In this document: positions 7,939-17,306 of the stretch, in pieces | Numbering within the stretch: position 1 is the stretch's first letter | How the letters are laid out: each line of letters opens with the position of its first letter | Assembly: GCF_021366795.1 (NCBI RefSeq) | Contig: NZ_JAHCPS010000013.1 | Span: 1-51,203 of the forward strand | Length of the DNA: 51,203 bases | Direction of reading: 5' to 3' | DNA from: Macrococcoides caseolyticum | GTDB lineage: Bacteria > Bacillota > Bacilli > Staphylococcales > Staphylococcaceae | Made by a program: the position numbers and the translations under genes | The notes under the pieces: generated by a model | Seen by the model: only the letters and a program-made list of their open reading frames with translations | Told to the model about the DNA's origin: nothing | Database searches by the model: none

Positions 7939-9117
7939 ATGCCATGGTACAAAGAAGTCGATCAATATAAAGAAGAACTAATAGAAATCAGAAGATATCT
8001 TCATATGCATCCAGAACTCTCATTTAAAGAAACGAATACGGCAAAGTATATTGCAAATTATCTTGAATCAATCAATATACCAGTCTTTAAAAATATTGGA
8101 GGTAATGGCTTATATGGTATTTTAGAAGGGGCACTACCGGGTCCTACAGTATTATTACGTGCCGATTTTGATGCTCTTCCAATTCAGGACGAAAAAGATG
8201 TGCCATACAAATCTCAAACGCCTGGTGTCATGCATGCTTGTGGTCATGATGGACATACTGCAATGCTACTGATTACTGCTAAAATATTAATGAACCATAA
8301 AGAACAGCTCAAAGGAAAAGTCATTCTTTGTCATCAACACGCTGAAGAAGTATTACCTGGTGGCGCACAATCTATGATCAATGCAGGTATTCTAGATGGT
8401 GTTGATTATGTATTTGGTACCCATACATCAAGCAATTTGAACAGTAACGCTGTAAGCTTCACGGCCGGTCCTGCCTATGCCTTTGCTGATGCATTTACAA
8501 TAGATATTAAAGGGCTTGGCGGGCATGGTGCTGCACCGCATACTACACATGATGCCATCATTGCAGCGAGCTTTTTAATCACTCAATTACAGACGATTGT
8601 ATCGCGAAGTGTAGACCCGATTGAAACCGGTGTACTAACGATAGGTGAATTTAACAGTGGAGATGCTTTTAATGTTATTGCAGAAACAGCCTATTTGAGT
8701 GGGACACTACGTACATATCATCCGGAAATAAAGCATCACATGATAAAACGAATGAAAGAAATAATAGAAGGTATAGAAAAAGCATATAATGCACAGATTA
8801 AACTCAACTATACGGATGGTTACCCTGCACTTATTAACAGTGAAAGAGAAACACAGTGGCTCAAAAATTTAAGTGAGACGATTGATGACATACAGTTCAT
8901 TGAAGATGGTACGCCATCCTTAGGTGGCGAAGATTTTGCATACTTTTTACTGGAACGTCCAGGGTGTTATTTTAATACTGGCGTAAGAAATGAGCATCTT
9001 AAAGCAGACTTTCCCCATCACCATCCTAAATTTGATATGGATGAAAATGGTTTACTTAATGGCGTGCGTGTATTTATACATCTCATTGAGCATATGGATG
9101 AATTAAATAAAGATTAA
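7939..9117 (+). CDS. M20-family amidohydrolase, copy 3 of 3
   Basis: 392 residues. It starts directly after the stop of copy 2. Seen: RRYLHMHPELSFKE, RADFDALPIQDEK (74-86), HACGHDGHT (C101, H103), AEE (136-137), GTH (H162), GLGGHGAAP, GGEDFAYFL and PHHHPKFDMD. It keeps all ligands and differs most from the others in the lid/dimerisation part, which suggests a different acyl or amino-acid preference. S. aureus has, to my knowledge, one hipO-like gene at this place between tuf and kbl; here there are three. The operon ends at a hairpin shared with tuf. Confidence 0.9.
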   Translation: MPWYKEVDQYKEELIEIRRYLHMHPELSFKETNTAKYIANYLESINIPVFKNIGGNGLYGILEGALPGPTVLLRADFDALPIQDEKDVPYKSQTPGVMHACGHDGHTAMLLITAKILMNHKEQLKGKVILCHQHAEEVLPGGAQSMINAGILDGVDYVFGTHTSSNLNSNAVSFTAGPAYAFADAFTIDIKGLGGHGAAPHTTHDAIIAASFLITQLQTIVSRSVDPIETGVLTIGEFNSGDAFNVIAETAYLSGTLRTYHPEIKHHMIKRMKEIIEGIEKAYNAQIKLNYTDGYPALINSERETQWLKNLSETIDDIQFIEDGTPSLGGEDFAYFLLERPGCYFNTGVRNEHLKADFPHHHPKFDMDENGLLNGVRVFIHLIEHMDELNKD

Positions 9118-9122
9118 AAAAT

Positions 9123-9155
9123 AAAACCCGCGAGGCGTCCCTCGTGGGTTTTAAA
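9123..9155. terminator. Bidirectional terminator between amidohydrolase 3 and tuf
   Basis: AAAACCCGCGAGG and CCTCGTGGGTTTT form a stem with a very short loop, with A/T runs on both sides. It is placed to end both converging transcripts. Confidence 0.88.
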
Positions 9156-9171
9156 AATCACAAAAGTGATA

Positions 9172-10359
9172 TTATTTTTCGATTACAGTTACAACGCCTG
9201 ATCCTACAGTACGTCCACCTTCACGAATTGAGAAACGAGTTCCGTCTTCAATCGCGATTGGAGAAATTAATTCAACGTTCATTTCAACGTTGTCCCCAGG
9301 CATAACCATTTCAGTACCTTCAGGTAAGTTAACTACACCAGTTACGTCAGTTGTACGGAAGTAGAACTGTGGGCGGTAGTTAGTGAAGAATGGAGTATGA
9401 CGTCCACCCTCTTCTTTTGATAATACGTATACTTCAGCTTTGAACTTAGTATGAGGAGTGATAGTTCCTGGTTTAGCTAATACTTGACCACGTTGAACAT
9501 CGTCACGTGAAACCCCACGTAATAATGCACCGATGTTGTCACCAGCTTCAGCGTAATCTAATAATTTACGGAACATTTCAACACCTGTTACAGTTGTTTT
9601 AGATGGCTCTTCAGTTAAACCGATGATTTCAACTTCTTCACCAACTTTAACTTGTCCACGTTCAACACGTCCAGTAGCAACTGTACCACGACCAGTAATT
9701 GAGAATACGTCCTCAACTGGCATCATGAATGGTTTGTCTGAATCACGTTCTGGAGTAGGGATGTACTCATCAACCGCGTTCATTAATTCCATGATTTTGT
9801 CTTCATATTGCTCTTCGCCTTCTAAAGCTTTTAATGCTGAACCAGCGATTACTGGAATGTCGTCGCCAGGGAAACCGTATTCAGATAATAAGTCACGAAC
9901 TTCCATTTCAACTAATTCTAATAATTCTTCATCGTCAACCATGTCAACTTTGTTTAAGAATACTACTAATGCAGGTACACCTACGTTACGTGATAAAAGG
10001 ATGTGTTCACGAGTTTGAGGCATTGGACCGTCAGCAGCAGATACTACTAAGATACCACCGTCCATTTGAGCAGCACCAGTGATCATGTTTTTAACATAGT
10101 CAGCGTGTCCTGGGCAGTCAACGTGAGCGTAGTGACGTTTTTCAGTTTCATACTCGATGTGTGAAGTATTGATTGTGATACCACGTTCTTTTTCTTCAGG
10201 TGCGTTATCGATTTGGTCGTATGAACGAGCTTCACCGCCACCTTTTTTAGATAATACAGTTGCGATAGCAGCTGTTAAAGTTGTTTTACCGTGGTCAACG
10301 TGACCGATAGTACCAATATTGGCATGTGTTTTCGAGCGATCAAATTTTTCTTTAGCCAT
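9172..10359 (-). CDS. tuf: Translation elongation factor Tu
   Basis: 395 residues. GTPase that brings aminoacyl-tRNA to the ribosome. Seen: P-loop GHVDHGKT (19-26), the switch region [22 protein letters not shown], then beta-barrel domains 2 and 3 with the usual C-terminus [11 protein letters not shown]. Full length, no odd residues seen. It is the last gene of the str cluster, separated from fusA by 148 bp that hold a possible promoter and two hairpins. AAGGAGAG is the ribosome binding site. Confidence 0.98.
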   Translation of the reverse strand: MAKEKFDRSKTHANIGTIGHVDHGKTTLTAAIATVLSKKGGGEARSYDQIDNAPEEKERGITINTSHIEYETEKRHYAHVDCPGHADYVKNMITGAAQMDGGILVVSAADGPMPQTREHILLSRNVGVPALVVFLNKVDMVDDEELLELVEMEVRDLLSEYGFPGDDIPVIAGSALKALEGEEQYEDKIMELMNAVDEYIPTPERDSDKPFMMPVEDVFSITGRGTVATGRVERGQVKVGEEVEIIGLTEEPSKTTVTGVEMFRKLLDYAEAGDNIGALLRGVSRDDVQRGQVLAKPGTITPHTKFKAEVYVLSKEEGGRHTPFFTNYRPQFYFRTTDVTGVVNLPEGTEMVMPGDNVEMNVELISPIAIEDGTRFSIREGGRTVGSGVVTVIEK

Positions 10360-10401
10360 TTCGAAATCTCTCCTTAAATTTAAGTTAATTTTTTAATATT
10401 A

Positions 10402-10428
10402 CTCATGAGGGATTCTCACCCTCATGAG
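10402..10428 (-). repeat. Perfect hairpin in the tuf leader
   Basis: CTCATGAGGG and CCCTCATGAG are perfect 10-bp arms around a 7-nt loop. No long T-run follows on the minus strand (AGTAATATTAAAAAATT), so it is probably an mRNA leader structure or processing site rather than a full terminator. Confidence 0.6.
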
Positions 10429-10443
10429 GAAATACATATCTCA

Positions 10444-10472
10444 TTTATAAATCATTTAGCCATAAATTGCAA
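10444..10472 (-). promoter_or_regulatory. Possible internal promoter of tuf
   Basis: TTGCAA (10467-10472), 17 bp, TATAAA (10444-10449) on the minus strand, upstream of the leader hairpin. It would allow tuf to be expressed more strongly than fusA. Confidence 0.5.
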
Positions 10473-10507
10473 TATATTGAGCTGTGCACCGCTCAAGCTA
10501 CAACAAA

Positions 10508-12589
10508 TTATTGACCTTTATTTTTCTTGATGATTTCTTCTGATACTGATTTTGGTACTTCTTCATAGTGATCGAACACCATTGAGTAAGTTCCGCGACC
10601 TTGTGTATTAGAACGTAAGTTTGTTGCATAACCGAACATTTCAGCTAATGGTACGAATGCGCGAACAACTTGAGCGTTACCGCGGGCTTCCATACCTTCA
10701 ACACGTCCACGACGGCTTGTTACGTCACCCATGATATCTCCCATGTATTCTTCAGGCATAACGATTTCTACCTTCATCATAGGTTCTAAGATAACAGGAT
10801 CACATTTTTTAGCAGCTTCTTTTAATGCTAATGAAGCAGCAACTTTGAAGGCCATCTCAGATGAATCGACATCATGGTATGAACCATCAAATAATTTAGC
10901 TTTTACATCGATTAATGGATAACCAGCTAATACACCGTTTTCCATTGCATCTTTTAATCCAGCTTCTACTGAAGGGATATATTCACGAGGAACTACCCCA
11001 CCGACGATAGCGTTTTCAAATTCGAAACCAGCACCTGTTTCATTAGGTGTGAATTCGATATGAACGTCACCGTATTGTCCACGTCCACCAGATTGACGAG
11101 AGAATTTACCTTGAACTGCAGCAGCTGTTTTGAACGTTTCACGGTAAGATACCATTGGCGCACCAACTGTACATTCAACTTTAAATTCACGCTTCATACG
11201 GTCAACTAAGATATCTAAGTGAAGCTCACCCATACCACCGATGATAACTTGTCCAGTTTCAGGATCAGTGTGTGCATGGAATGTTGGATCTTCTTCTTGT
11301 AATTTAACTAAAGCGTTAGTCATTTTATCTTGGTCAGCTTTTGATTTTGGCTCAACAGATAAGTGAATAACTGGCTCTGGGAATTCCATAGATTCTAAGA
11401 TTACTTGAACCTTTTCATCACATAAAGTGTCCCCAGTTGTTGTATCTTTTAAACCTACCGCAGCAGCGATATCTCCAGCATACACTTCAGAGATTTCTTC
11501 ACGTGAGTTCGCGTGCATTTGTAAAATACGTCCTACACGTTCACGTTTACCTTTAGTAGCGTTTTGTACGTATGAACCTGATTGTAAAGTACCAGAGTAC
11601 ACACGGAAGAATGTTAATTTACCTACGAATGGGTCAGTCATAACTTTGAATGCTAATGCCGCAAATGGCTCGTTATCATCAGGTTTAGCGATGATTTCAG
11701 CATCTTTATCGTCAACTTCGTGACCTACGATTGGTTTAACATCTAATGGTGATGGTAAGTATTCAATTGCAGCGTCTAACATTAATTGAACACCTTTGTT
11801 TTTGAATGCAGTACCAGCTAATACTGGGTAGAATTCAACATCACATGTTGCTTGGCGGATAGCAGCTTTCAATTCTTCAACTGAAATTTCTTCTCCACCT
11901 AAATATTTTTCCATTAAATCTTCGTTTACATCAGCAACGGCTTCAATTAATTGTTCACGCATTGCTTGTGCATCTGCTAAGTACTCTTCAGGAACGTCAG
12001 TTACTTCAATGTCAGTACCTACATCATTTGTATAAGTGTGTAATTTCATTTCAACTAAATCTACGATTGCGTTGAATTGATCTTCAGCACCGATTGGCAT
12101 TTGAATTGGGTGTGCATTTGCTTGTAATCTTTCGTGTAAAGTACCTACAGAGTATTGGAAATCCGCACCTGTTTTATCCATTTTGTTAATGAATACGATA
12201 CGAGGAACTCCGTATGTAGTAGCTTGACGCCATACAGTTTCAGTTTGTGGCTCAACACCTGATTGAGCATCAAGTACTGTAACTGCTCCATCAAGTACAC
12301 GTAATGAACGTTCAACTTCAACAGTGAAGTCTACGTGTCCAGGTGTATCAATGATGTTGATACGTGTACCTTTCCACTGAGCTGTTGTAGCAGCTGAAGT
12401 GATTGTGATACCACGTTCTTGTTCTTGTTCCATCCAGTCCATTTGTGAAGCACCTTCGTGCGTTTCACCAATTTTATGGATACGACCAGTATAATAAAGA
12501 ATACGTTCAGTAGTCGTCGTCTTACCAGCATCGATGTGAGCCATGATACCGATATTACGCGTGTTCTTCAAAGAGAATTCTCTTGCCAT
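10508..12589 (-). CDS. fusA: Translation elongation factor G
   Basis: 693 residues. GTPase that drives translocation and, with RRF, ribosome recycling. Seen: P-loop [12 protein letters not shown] (17-28), RGITI, DTPGH, NKMDKTG, and the domain IV region with [10 protein letters not shown] and the C-terminal [17 protein letters not shown]. Residues around the fusidic-acid site read [10 protein letters not shown] as in susceptible staphylococci. It follows rpsG by 104 bp and precedes tuf. The start ATG is preceded by GGAAGGAG at slightly long spacing. Confidence 0.98.
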   Translation of the reverse strand: MAREFSLKNTRNIGIMAHIDAGKTTTTERILYYTGRIHKIGETHEGASQMDWMEQEQERGITITSAATTAQWKGTRINIIDTPGHVDFTVEVERSLRVLDGAVTVLDAQSGVEPQTETVWRQATTYGVPRIVFINKMDKTGADFQYSVGTLHERLQANAHPIQMPIGAEDQFNAIVDLVEMKLHTYTNDVGTDIEVTDVPEEYLADAQAMREQLIEAVADVNEDLMEKYLGGEEISVEELKAAIRQATCDVEFYPVLAGTAFKNKGVQLMLDAAIEYLPSPLDVKPIVGHEVDDKDAEIIAKPDDNEPFAALAFKVMTDPFVGKLTFFRVYSGTLQSGSYVQNATKGKRERVGRILQMHANSREEISEVYAGDIAAAVGLKDTTTGDTLCDEKVQVILESMEFPEPVIHLSVEPKSKADQDKMTNALVKLQEEDPTFHAHTDPETGQVIIGGMGELHLDILVDRMKREFKVECTVGAPMVSYRETFKTAAAVQGKFSRQSGGRGQYGDVHIEFTPNETGAGFEFENAIVGGVVPREYIPSVEAGLKDAMENGVLAGYPLIDVKAKLFDGSYHDVDSSEMAFKVAASLALKEAAKKCDPVILEPMMKVEIVMPEEYMGDIMGDVTSRRGRVEGMEARGNAQVVRAFVPLAEMFGYATNLRSNTQGRGTYSMVFDHYEEVPKSVSEEIIKKNKGQ

Positions 12590-12693
12590 GGGTATTCTTT
12601 CTCCTTCCAGGATTGGTTTATTTTAAGAAAGTAGCCCTCAAGTAAATTGATGACAGCAAGCTGTATACAATTACTAAAGGGTTAACTTTAATC

Positions 12694-13164
12694 TTACCAA
12701 CGGTAATGAGCAAATGCTTTGTTTGCTTCAGCCATTTTGTGTGTATCTTCGCGTTTCTTAACAGCACCACCAGTGTTGTTAGCCGCATCTAAGATTTCGT
12801 TAGCTAAACGCTCTTCCATAGTTTTTTCACCACGAAGACGTGCATAGTTTACTAACCAACGTAAACCTAAAGTTGTACGACGCTCTGCGCGTACTTCTAC
12901 AGGTACTTGGTAGTTAGATCCCCCAACACGGCGAGCTTTAACTTCTAATACAGGCATGATATTGTTGATCGCTTCTTCAAATACTTCCATAGAATCACGA
13001 CCAGAACGTTCTTGAACTAATTCAAAAGCGTTATATAAAATCTTTTGAGCTGTACCACGTTTTCCGTCGATCATAATTTTGTTGATTAATTTAGTAACTA
13101 ATTTAGAATTATGAATTGGATCCGGTAATACGTCTCTTTTAGCAACAGGTCCTTTACGAGGCAT
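12694..13164 (-). CDS. rpsG: 30S ribosomal protein S7
   Basis: 156 residues, the normal bacterial length. Primary 16S rRNA binder of the small-subunit head. Seen: [16 protein letters not shown] at the start, [25 protein letters not shown] and the C-terminal [19 protein letters not shown] precedes the ATG. Cotranscribed with rpsL and fusA. Confidence 0.98.
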   Translation of the reverse strand: MPRKGPVAKRDVLPDPIHNSKLVTKLINKIMIDGKRGTAQKILYNAFELVQERSGRDSMEVFEEAINNIMPVLEVKARRVGGSNYQVPVEVRAERRTTLGLRWLVNYARLRGEKTMEERLANEILDAANNTGGAVKKREDTHKMAEANKAFAHYRW

Positions 13165-13272
13165 ATTAATATCCTCCTTCCTCAGTATATTTTTTTTATT
13201 TTTCGATGTCTAGTGAGAACACTACATTTACAAAAATGAAATATTCTATTCAATTCATAATCACATTATGAA

Positions 13273-13692
13273 TTATTTTTTAGCTTTAGGTTTTTTAGCT
13301 CCGTATAAAGAACGTCCTTGCATACGGCCGTCAACACCTGAAGTATCTAATGCTCCACGTACGATATGGTAACGTACCCCCGGTAAATCTTTTACACGAC
13401 CTCCACGAATAAGTACTACACTGTGTTCTTGTAAGTTGTGTCCGATACCAGGAATGTAAGCATTAACTTCAATATTATTTGATAAACGCACACGTGCATA
13501 TTTACGTAACGCTGAGTTAGGTTTTTTAGGTGTCATAGTTCCTACACGAGTACATACACCACGTTTTTGTGGAGATGCGATATCAGTAGCTTTTTTCTTA
13601 TGACTGTTATAACCTTTGTTTAATGCAGGCGCAGTTGATTTTTTAACTTTTGAACTTCTTGGTTTTTTAACTAATTGGTTAATCGTTGGCAT
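13273..13692 (-). CDS. rpsL: 30S ribosomal protein S12
   Basis: 139 residues, with the Firmicutes-type insertion near residues 27-40. It lines the decoding centre. Seen: [20 protein letters not shown] and [15 protein letters not shown]. The two lysines that change in streptomycin resistance (K57 and K101 here, equal to K43 and K88 of E. coli) are both lysine, so the allele looks susceptible. AGAGAGGAGGAC precedes the start. Confidence 0.98.
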   Translation of the reverse strand: MPTINQLVKKPRSSKVKKSTAPALNKGYNSHKKKATDIASPQKRGVCTRVGTMTPKKPNSALRKYARVRLSNNIEVNAYIPGIGHNLQEHSVVLIRGGRVKDLPGVRYHIVRGALDTSGVDGRMQGRSLYGAKKPKAKK

Positions 13693-13778
13693 TTTGAATG
13701 TCCTCCTCTCTCTTGTTTAATTCCACACATCCAGGTGGTTCATTTTTAAAGTAAAAAAAGATTTGTAAGTATACCGCC

Positions 13779-14036
13779 TTACAAAGCGGGTTTCAAATGT
13801 GCAACAACTGTTGCTCTCACTTGAATACCATATTGTTTACCCAGTGCTTCTTTCGACTCACTGAATTCAATAGGTAATTGCTTTTGGTATGCTAGTAATA
13901 GCACGGTAGTTAATAAGTGGATTTGCGTATCACGCGCAATCTCAAGAGATGCTACACGATCCTTCTTAAGTGCCTTTACAGACTCCTTAAGTCCCACAAC
14001 ATATTGACTAGAGTGCATAACTTTTTCATTAGACAT
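13779..14036 (-). CDS. L7Ae-family RNA-binding protein (YbxF type)
   Basis: 85 residues, small alpha/beta protein of the L7Ae/L30e group that in B. subtilis binds kink-turn RNA. Seen: YVVGLKESVKALKKDRVASLEIARD, LLLAYQK and the C-terminal GKQYGIQVRATVVAHLK. It precedes rpsL, as in staphylococci and bacilli. GGAGGATTGCA lies before the ATG, and a strong promoter lies about 45 bp upstream. In S. aureus this gene follows rpoC directly; here about 5 kb of other genes separate them. Confidence 0.9.
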   Translation of the reverse strand: MSNEKVMHSSQYVVGLKESVKALKKDRVASLEIARDTQIHLLTTVLLLAYQKQLPIEFSESKEALGKQYGIQVRATVVAHLKPAL

Positions 14037-14080
14037 TGCAATCCTCCAAAGCTATTAAGTGCTACTCATCAACCTAAACA

Positions 14081-14109
14081 ATATTATCATTATTTAAGAT
14101 ATAAGTCAA
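14081..14109 (-). promoter_or_regulatory. Promoter of the L7Ae-rpsL-rpsG-fusA(-tuf) operon
   Basis: TTGACT (14104-14109), 17 bp, TAATAT (14081-14086) on the minus strand, about 45 bp upstream of the L7Ae start. No convincing terminator lies between the preceding SgrR-like gene (stop at 14148) and this promoter, so some read-through into the str genes is possible. Confidence 0.75.
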
Positions 14110-14147
14110 TTATTTTTATTAAAATTTCAATTGTTATCATTTTCGAT

Positions 14148-15743
14148 TCAATCATCAATAATCACATCAATATAGTTCACGATACCATATGGCAATTCAT
14201 CCACATTTTTAGTTTGCTCAGATACATATATTTTACGTTTCACTCTACGTATCGGTACGAACAACTGCAGTCGATTTAAGCGTTTAAAATATTGATGCCC
14301 AACATTAATCAACGCATCATTTTTTCTATAGTTATGATCATTCATCAATTTATAGCTTTCTGTCAAATCACCATACCATTCCTGGAACTTACATTGTCTT
14401 AATAAATCAATCGTTTTAAAAGGCTGCATAGAATGATAGTTCTCATACATCCAGATAAAATCAGCATTGATAGTCATAAGGTGCGTATTAATATAATCAA
14501 TTGGATCAATTTCGATATATTGTAATTGTATATCATGCATTGATAACGTTGCTTTAAACACATCATAGAAAGGTTTTGTTTGTTGATTCACTACAGCATT
14601 GAGCGGACGATTGATTTGTTCGTCCTCTGTTAATATGTCTATTGTTTGTATATTGACACGTTCATCAACACCGACGAAGTCATCTAATGTCTCTTTAAAT
14701 AAATGACTAATAAAGGCACGCTGCTTTAAAGACAAATCCTTATGCGGGTTAAATAAAAGAAATTCTTCTCCAGTTGTAATATATACTACTGCATTATTAT
14801 CTTTCTTATATGATTCGAAATCATTGATCTTGCTAGATTTATTTAAATATTTAATTTTTTCTATATCCGGTAAGTGTCCTCTATAAAACAGATTGTAGCG
14901 TATTGTTAGTCGCTCATTGCTCAGCTGATCAAGCTGATATGGACCGCTTCCAATAATTGTGTGAGGATCGACACGCTTATAAATGGCGCTGTATTTTTGT
15001 GTTAAAAGATATTCGAAGTATTTCGGTCGTTTACTAAACTTTACTTCAACATAAAAATCATTTATAACTTCAACCGCTTCAATCAAACTAAATAAAGCAA
15101 AATAAGGACATTCTGCACTTCGACAGTAATCTAGACTTGCCTTAACCTCTCTCGCTGTTAAAATTGTACCATCTGAAAATTTAACTTGTTTTTTTAGATG
15201 AATATGAAAGTTATCCTCAATCCATTCATCATAACTCACCAGACTACGGATAATCTCCCCAGTTCCAGAAACTCTATATAATGTATCAAATAATTGATGA
15301 CTTAACTGAGCACCTAAATAATCGTTAATATGTGCCGGATGAAAATGCTCAGGTATCGCTCTTACCCATTCCGTAAACTCATTGTTCTCACTAACTTCAG
15401 GTTCATTAATTTTCTCATCAACAATCGTCTGAAGTTTGAGAAAAGAATGATGATGCCATGGTTGCTGCAAGAGACGTTGTAAGTCTAATACACTCATATC
15501 TTTGATATCGTTTTTAATGGCGTCAATCAATTCTATTTGCACATCGCGTTTCATTTTAATCGTGACTTTATTACCACGGCCACGTCCAGGAACATACTCT
15601 ATAACACCTTCATCATCCCACTTTTTTAAAAGTCGAGTAAGCTGTTTTTTAGAGATCATCATCTTGTCAGCAATAATATCAAGTGTGAAGTCTTCAATAT
15701 GATTTATATAATGTTCAAGTTCAATTATGCGTTGATCAATCAT
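14148..15743 (-). CDS. SgrR-like regulator: winged HTH plus solute-binding domain, copy B
   Basis: 531 residues. Residues about 1-110 form a DNA-binding domain (IADKMMISKKQLTRLLKKWDD, a helix-turn-helix, then VPGRGRGNKV). The rest resembles the family 5 oligopeptide/solute-binding fold (QLFDTLYRV, DEWIEDNFHIHL, KFSDGTILTAREVKASL, GSGPYQL). There is no signal peptide, so the binding domain should act inside the cell as a ligand sensor. This is the layout of SgrR-type regulators, which control sugar-stress or transporter genes in other bacteria; ligand and targets here are unknown. It overlaps the upstream paralogue by ATGA (15740-15743). It is a paralogue, not a duplicate: residues differ widely. 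Confidence 0.8.
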   Translation of the reverse strand: MIDQRIIELEHYINHIEDFTLDIIADKMMISKKQLTRLLKKWDDEGVIEYVPGRGRGNKVTIKMKRDVQIELIDAIKNDIKDMSVLDLQRLLQQPWHHHSFLKLQTIVDEKINEPEVSENNEFTEWVRAIPEHFHPAHINDYLGAQLSHQLFDTLYRVSGTGEIIRSLVSYDEWIEDNFHIHLKKQVKFSDGTILTAREVKASLDYCRSAECPYFALFSLIEAVEVINDFYVEVKFSKRPKYFEYLLTQKYSAIYKRVDPHTIIGSGPYQLDQLSNERLTIRYNLFYRGHLPDIEKIKYLNKSSKINDFESYKKDNNAVVYITTGEEFLLFNPHKDLSLKQRAFISHLFKETLDDFVGVDERVNIQTIDILTEDEQINRPLNAVVNQQTKPFYDVFKATLSMHDIQLQYIEIDPIDYINTHLMTINADFIWMYENYHSMQPFKTIDLLRQCKFQEWYGDLTESYKLMNDHNYRKNDALINVGHQYFKRLNRLQLFVPIRRVKRKIYVSEQTKNVDELPYGIVNYIDVIIDD

Positions 15744-17281
15744 AAATTCCCCTCTTCCACAGATATAATTGTATTATATTTTGGAATACCATATGCACTT
15801 AATTCGTATTCTTTAAAACTTTCTACCTTAGGTAACATTTTTTTATAATAGGCAATATTAATCATTAGACCATTTTTTAAAAGAAATTGTTCATAATTAT
15901 ATTCTGCATACGGCCAATAATCTACTGACTTATTTCGGTAAATATAATTTAAATTCTTACTTTCCTGATAATCTTTCATCCAATCAGAAAACTTATTACT
16001 CAATAGCAATTCAAAATATCTTCTATCCATATCCAAAAACTCATTCATAACAACAGCATCGACATCAAATTCATTTAAGTTTTTTTTGACGTACTCTTCT
16101 ACCGTCACTTCAACTATTTCAAACACTTTCACACATTTACTAATCTTTTCAAGCGTTTCTTCAATACGAGATCTAGAACTTTTTATTATAAGAAGCTTCA
16201 TATCATCAATAAATGCATCTGTCATTGCCTCTGTGTGGATAATTTCTTCCAAACGTTTCCTCTCTGAAACTGGAAGTTGGTAATTCGGATGAAACAATAA
16301 AAAGTTTATGCTATAACTATCTTTTAAATCATCAGCTCTCAAGTCATTATTACGCACAAAATCATGGTAATAATCCGCATCTTTCACTAACCAAATATCA
16401 GTTAAATCAGGAATGTTTTCAGTGAAATATGGGTTTATTCTTAATTTTATTACCTCTGGACTAGTGAAATAAATCATATATGGTCCAGTATAGTAAATAT
16501 TTTTACCCTTACTTTTGTATATTGTTGCGAATGGCTGACTGAGCATCAATTTAATTAAATCAGTTGGTCTACTCATTGTAATTTTAAATTTGAAAATAGC
16601 CAGCACTTCAATATTGATAATGTCATTAAAACCTGGAAAATCCCTATACTTTTTCACTAAATTTAAAAGTACTTGTACAATATTATCAGCAAATAACAAC
16701 TCCCCATTAGAAAAATGAACATCTCTATGAATATGTATAATTAAATCATTGCCTATCCATTCATCATAAGCAACTAAATGATTAACTATATTATTATCAT
16801 CCATAATATACAAACGCTCTCCGACATTTTCAAGTACAGTAGCTAGCGCAATATCTAAATATTCTAATGGGTGAATTACTTCCGGGATGCGATATAAATA
16901 ATCCACATATTTAGAATGTTTAACAGAAAAATCACGACGACGAAAAAGTACCTCTTCAATACATAACCTTAGTATACGTTTCGAGCTCTCTGACATATCA
17001 AGTGACATCATCTTTTGCAACTCTATAATATTATAGTTTTCTAATCCATGGATTACTTCGTTAATATATTCTGCTTCAATATTTTTTAGAAAGTCAACCT
17101 GGGTTGCATTACCTCTGCCAACCCCACTATTAAAGGCTATAAAACCATCTTCGCTCCATTTATTCAAAAGACGCGAAAGTTGTCTAGACGAAATTTCAAG
17201 GAAATCTGAAACAGCTTCGCGTGAAAAAGAATTATTTTTCATAAAAATATACAGCCTTAGTAATTTATCATCTACGCTCAC
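15740..17281 (-). CDS. SgrR-like regulator: winged HTH plus solute-binding domain, copy A
   Basis: 513 residues, starting with GTG after AAAGGAGAA. Same layout as copy B: helix-turn-helix DFLEISSRQLSRLLNKWSEDG then GVGRGNATQV, and a cytoplasmic solute-binding-like part with DEWIGNDLIIHIHRDVHFSNGE (first 20: DEWIGNDLIIHIHRDVHFSN) and TGPYMIYF. No signal peptide. It starts 25 bp after the secreted repeat protein and overlaps copy B, so the three genes probably form one transcript. It might regulate its own operon. Lower similarity to known SgrR proteins in the C-terminal third leaves the exact family uncertain. Confidence 0.78.
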   Translation of the reverse strand: MSVDDKLLRLYIFMKNNSFSREAVSDFLEISSRQLSRLLNKWSEDGFIAFNSGVGRGNATQVDFLKNIEAEYINEVIHGLENYNIIELQKMMSLDMSESSKRILRLCIEEVLFRRRDFSVKHSKYVDYLYRIPEVIHPLEYLDIALATVLENVGERLYIMDDNNIVNHLVAYDEWIGNDLIIHIHRDVHFSNGELLFADNIVQVLLNLVKKYRDFPGFNDIINIEVLAIFKFKITMSRPTDLIKLMLSQPFATIYKSKGKNIYYTGPYMIYFTSPEVIKLRINPYFTENIPDLTDIWLVKDADYYHDFVRNNDLRADDLKDSYSINFLLFHPNYQLPVSERKRLEEIIHTEAMTDAFIDDMKLLIIKSSRSRIEETLEKISKCVKVFEIVEVTVEEYVKKNLNEFDVDAVVMNEFLDMDRRYFELLLSNKFSDWMKDYQESKNLNYIYRNKSVDYWPYAEYNYEQFLLKNGLMINIAYYKKMLPKVESFKEYELSAYGIPKYNTIISVEEGNL

Positions 17282-17306
17282 TATTTCAGTTCTCCTTTCT
17301 TAATTA

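Noticed and set aside
9623-10082. Plus-strand open frames inside tuf
   Set aside because: Antisense shadows of a highly conserved gene with biased codon use.
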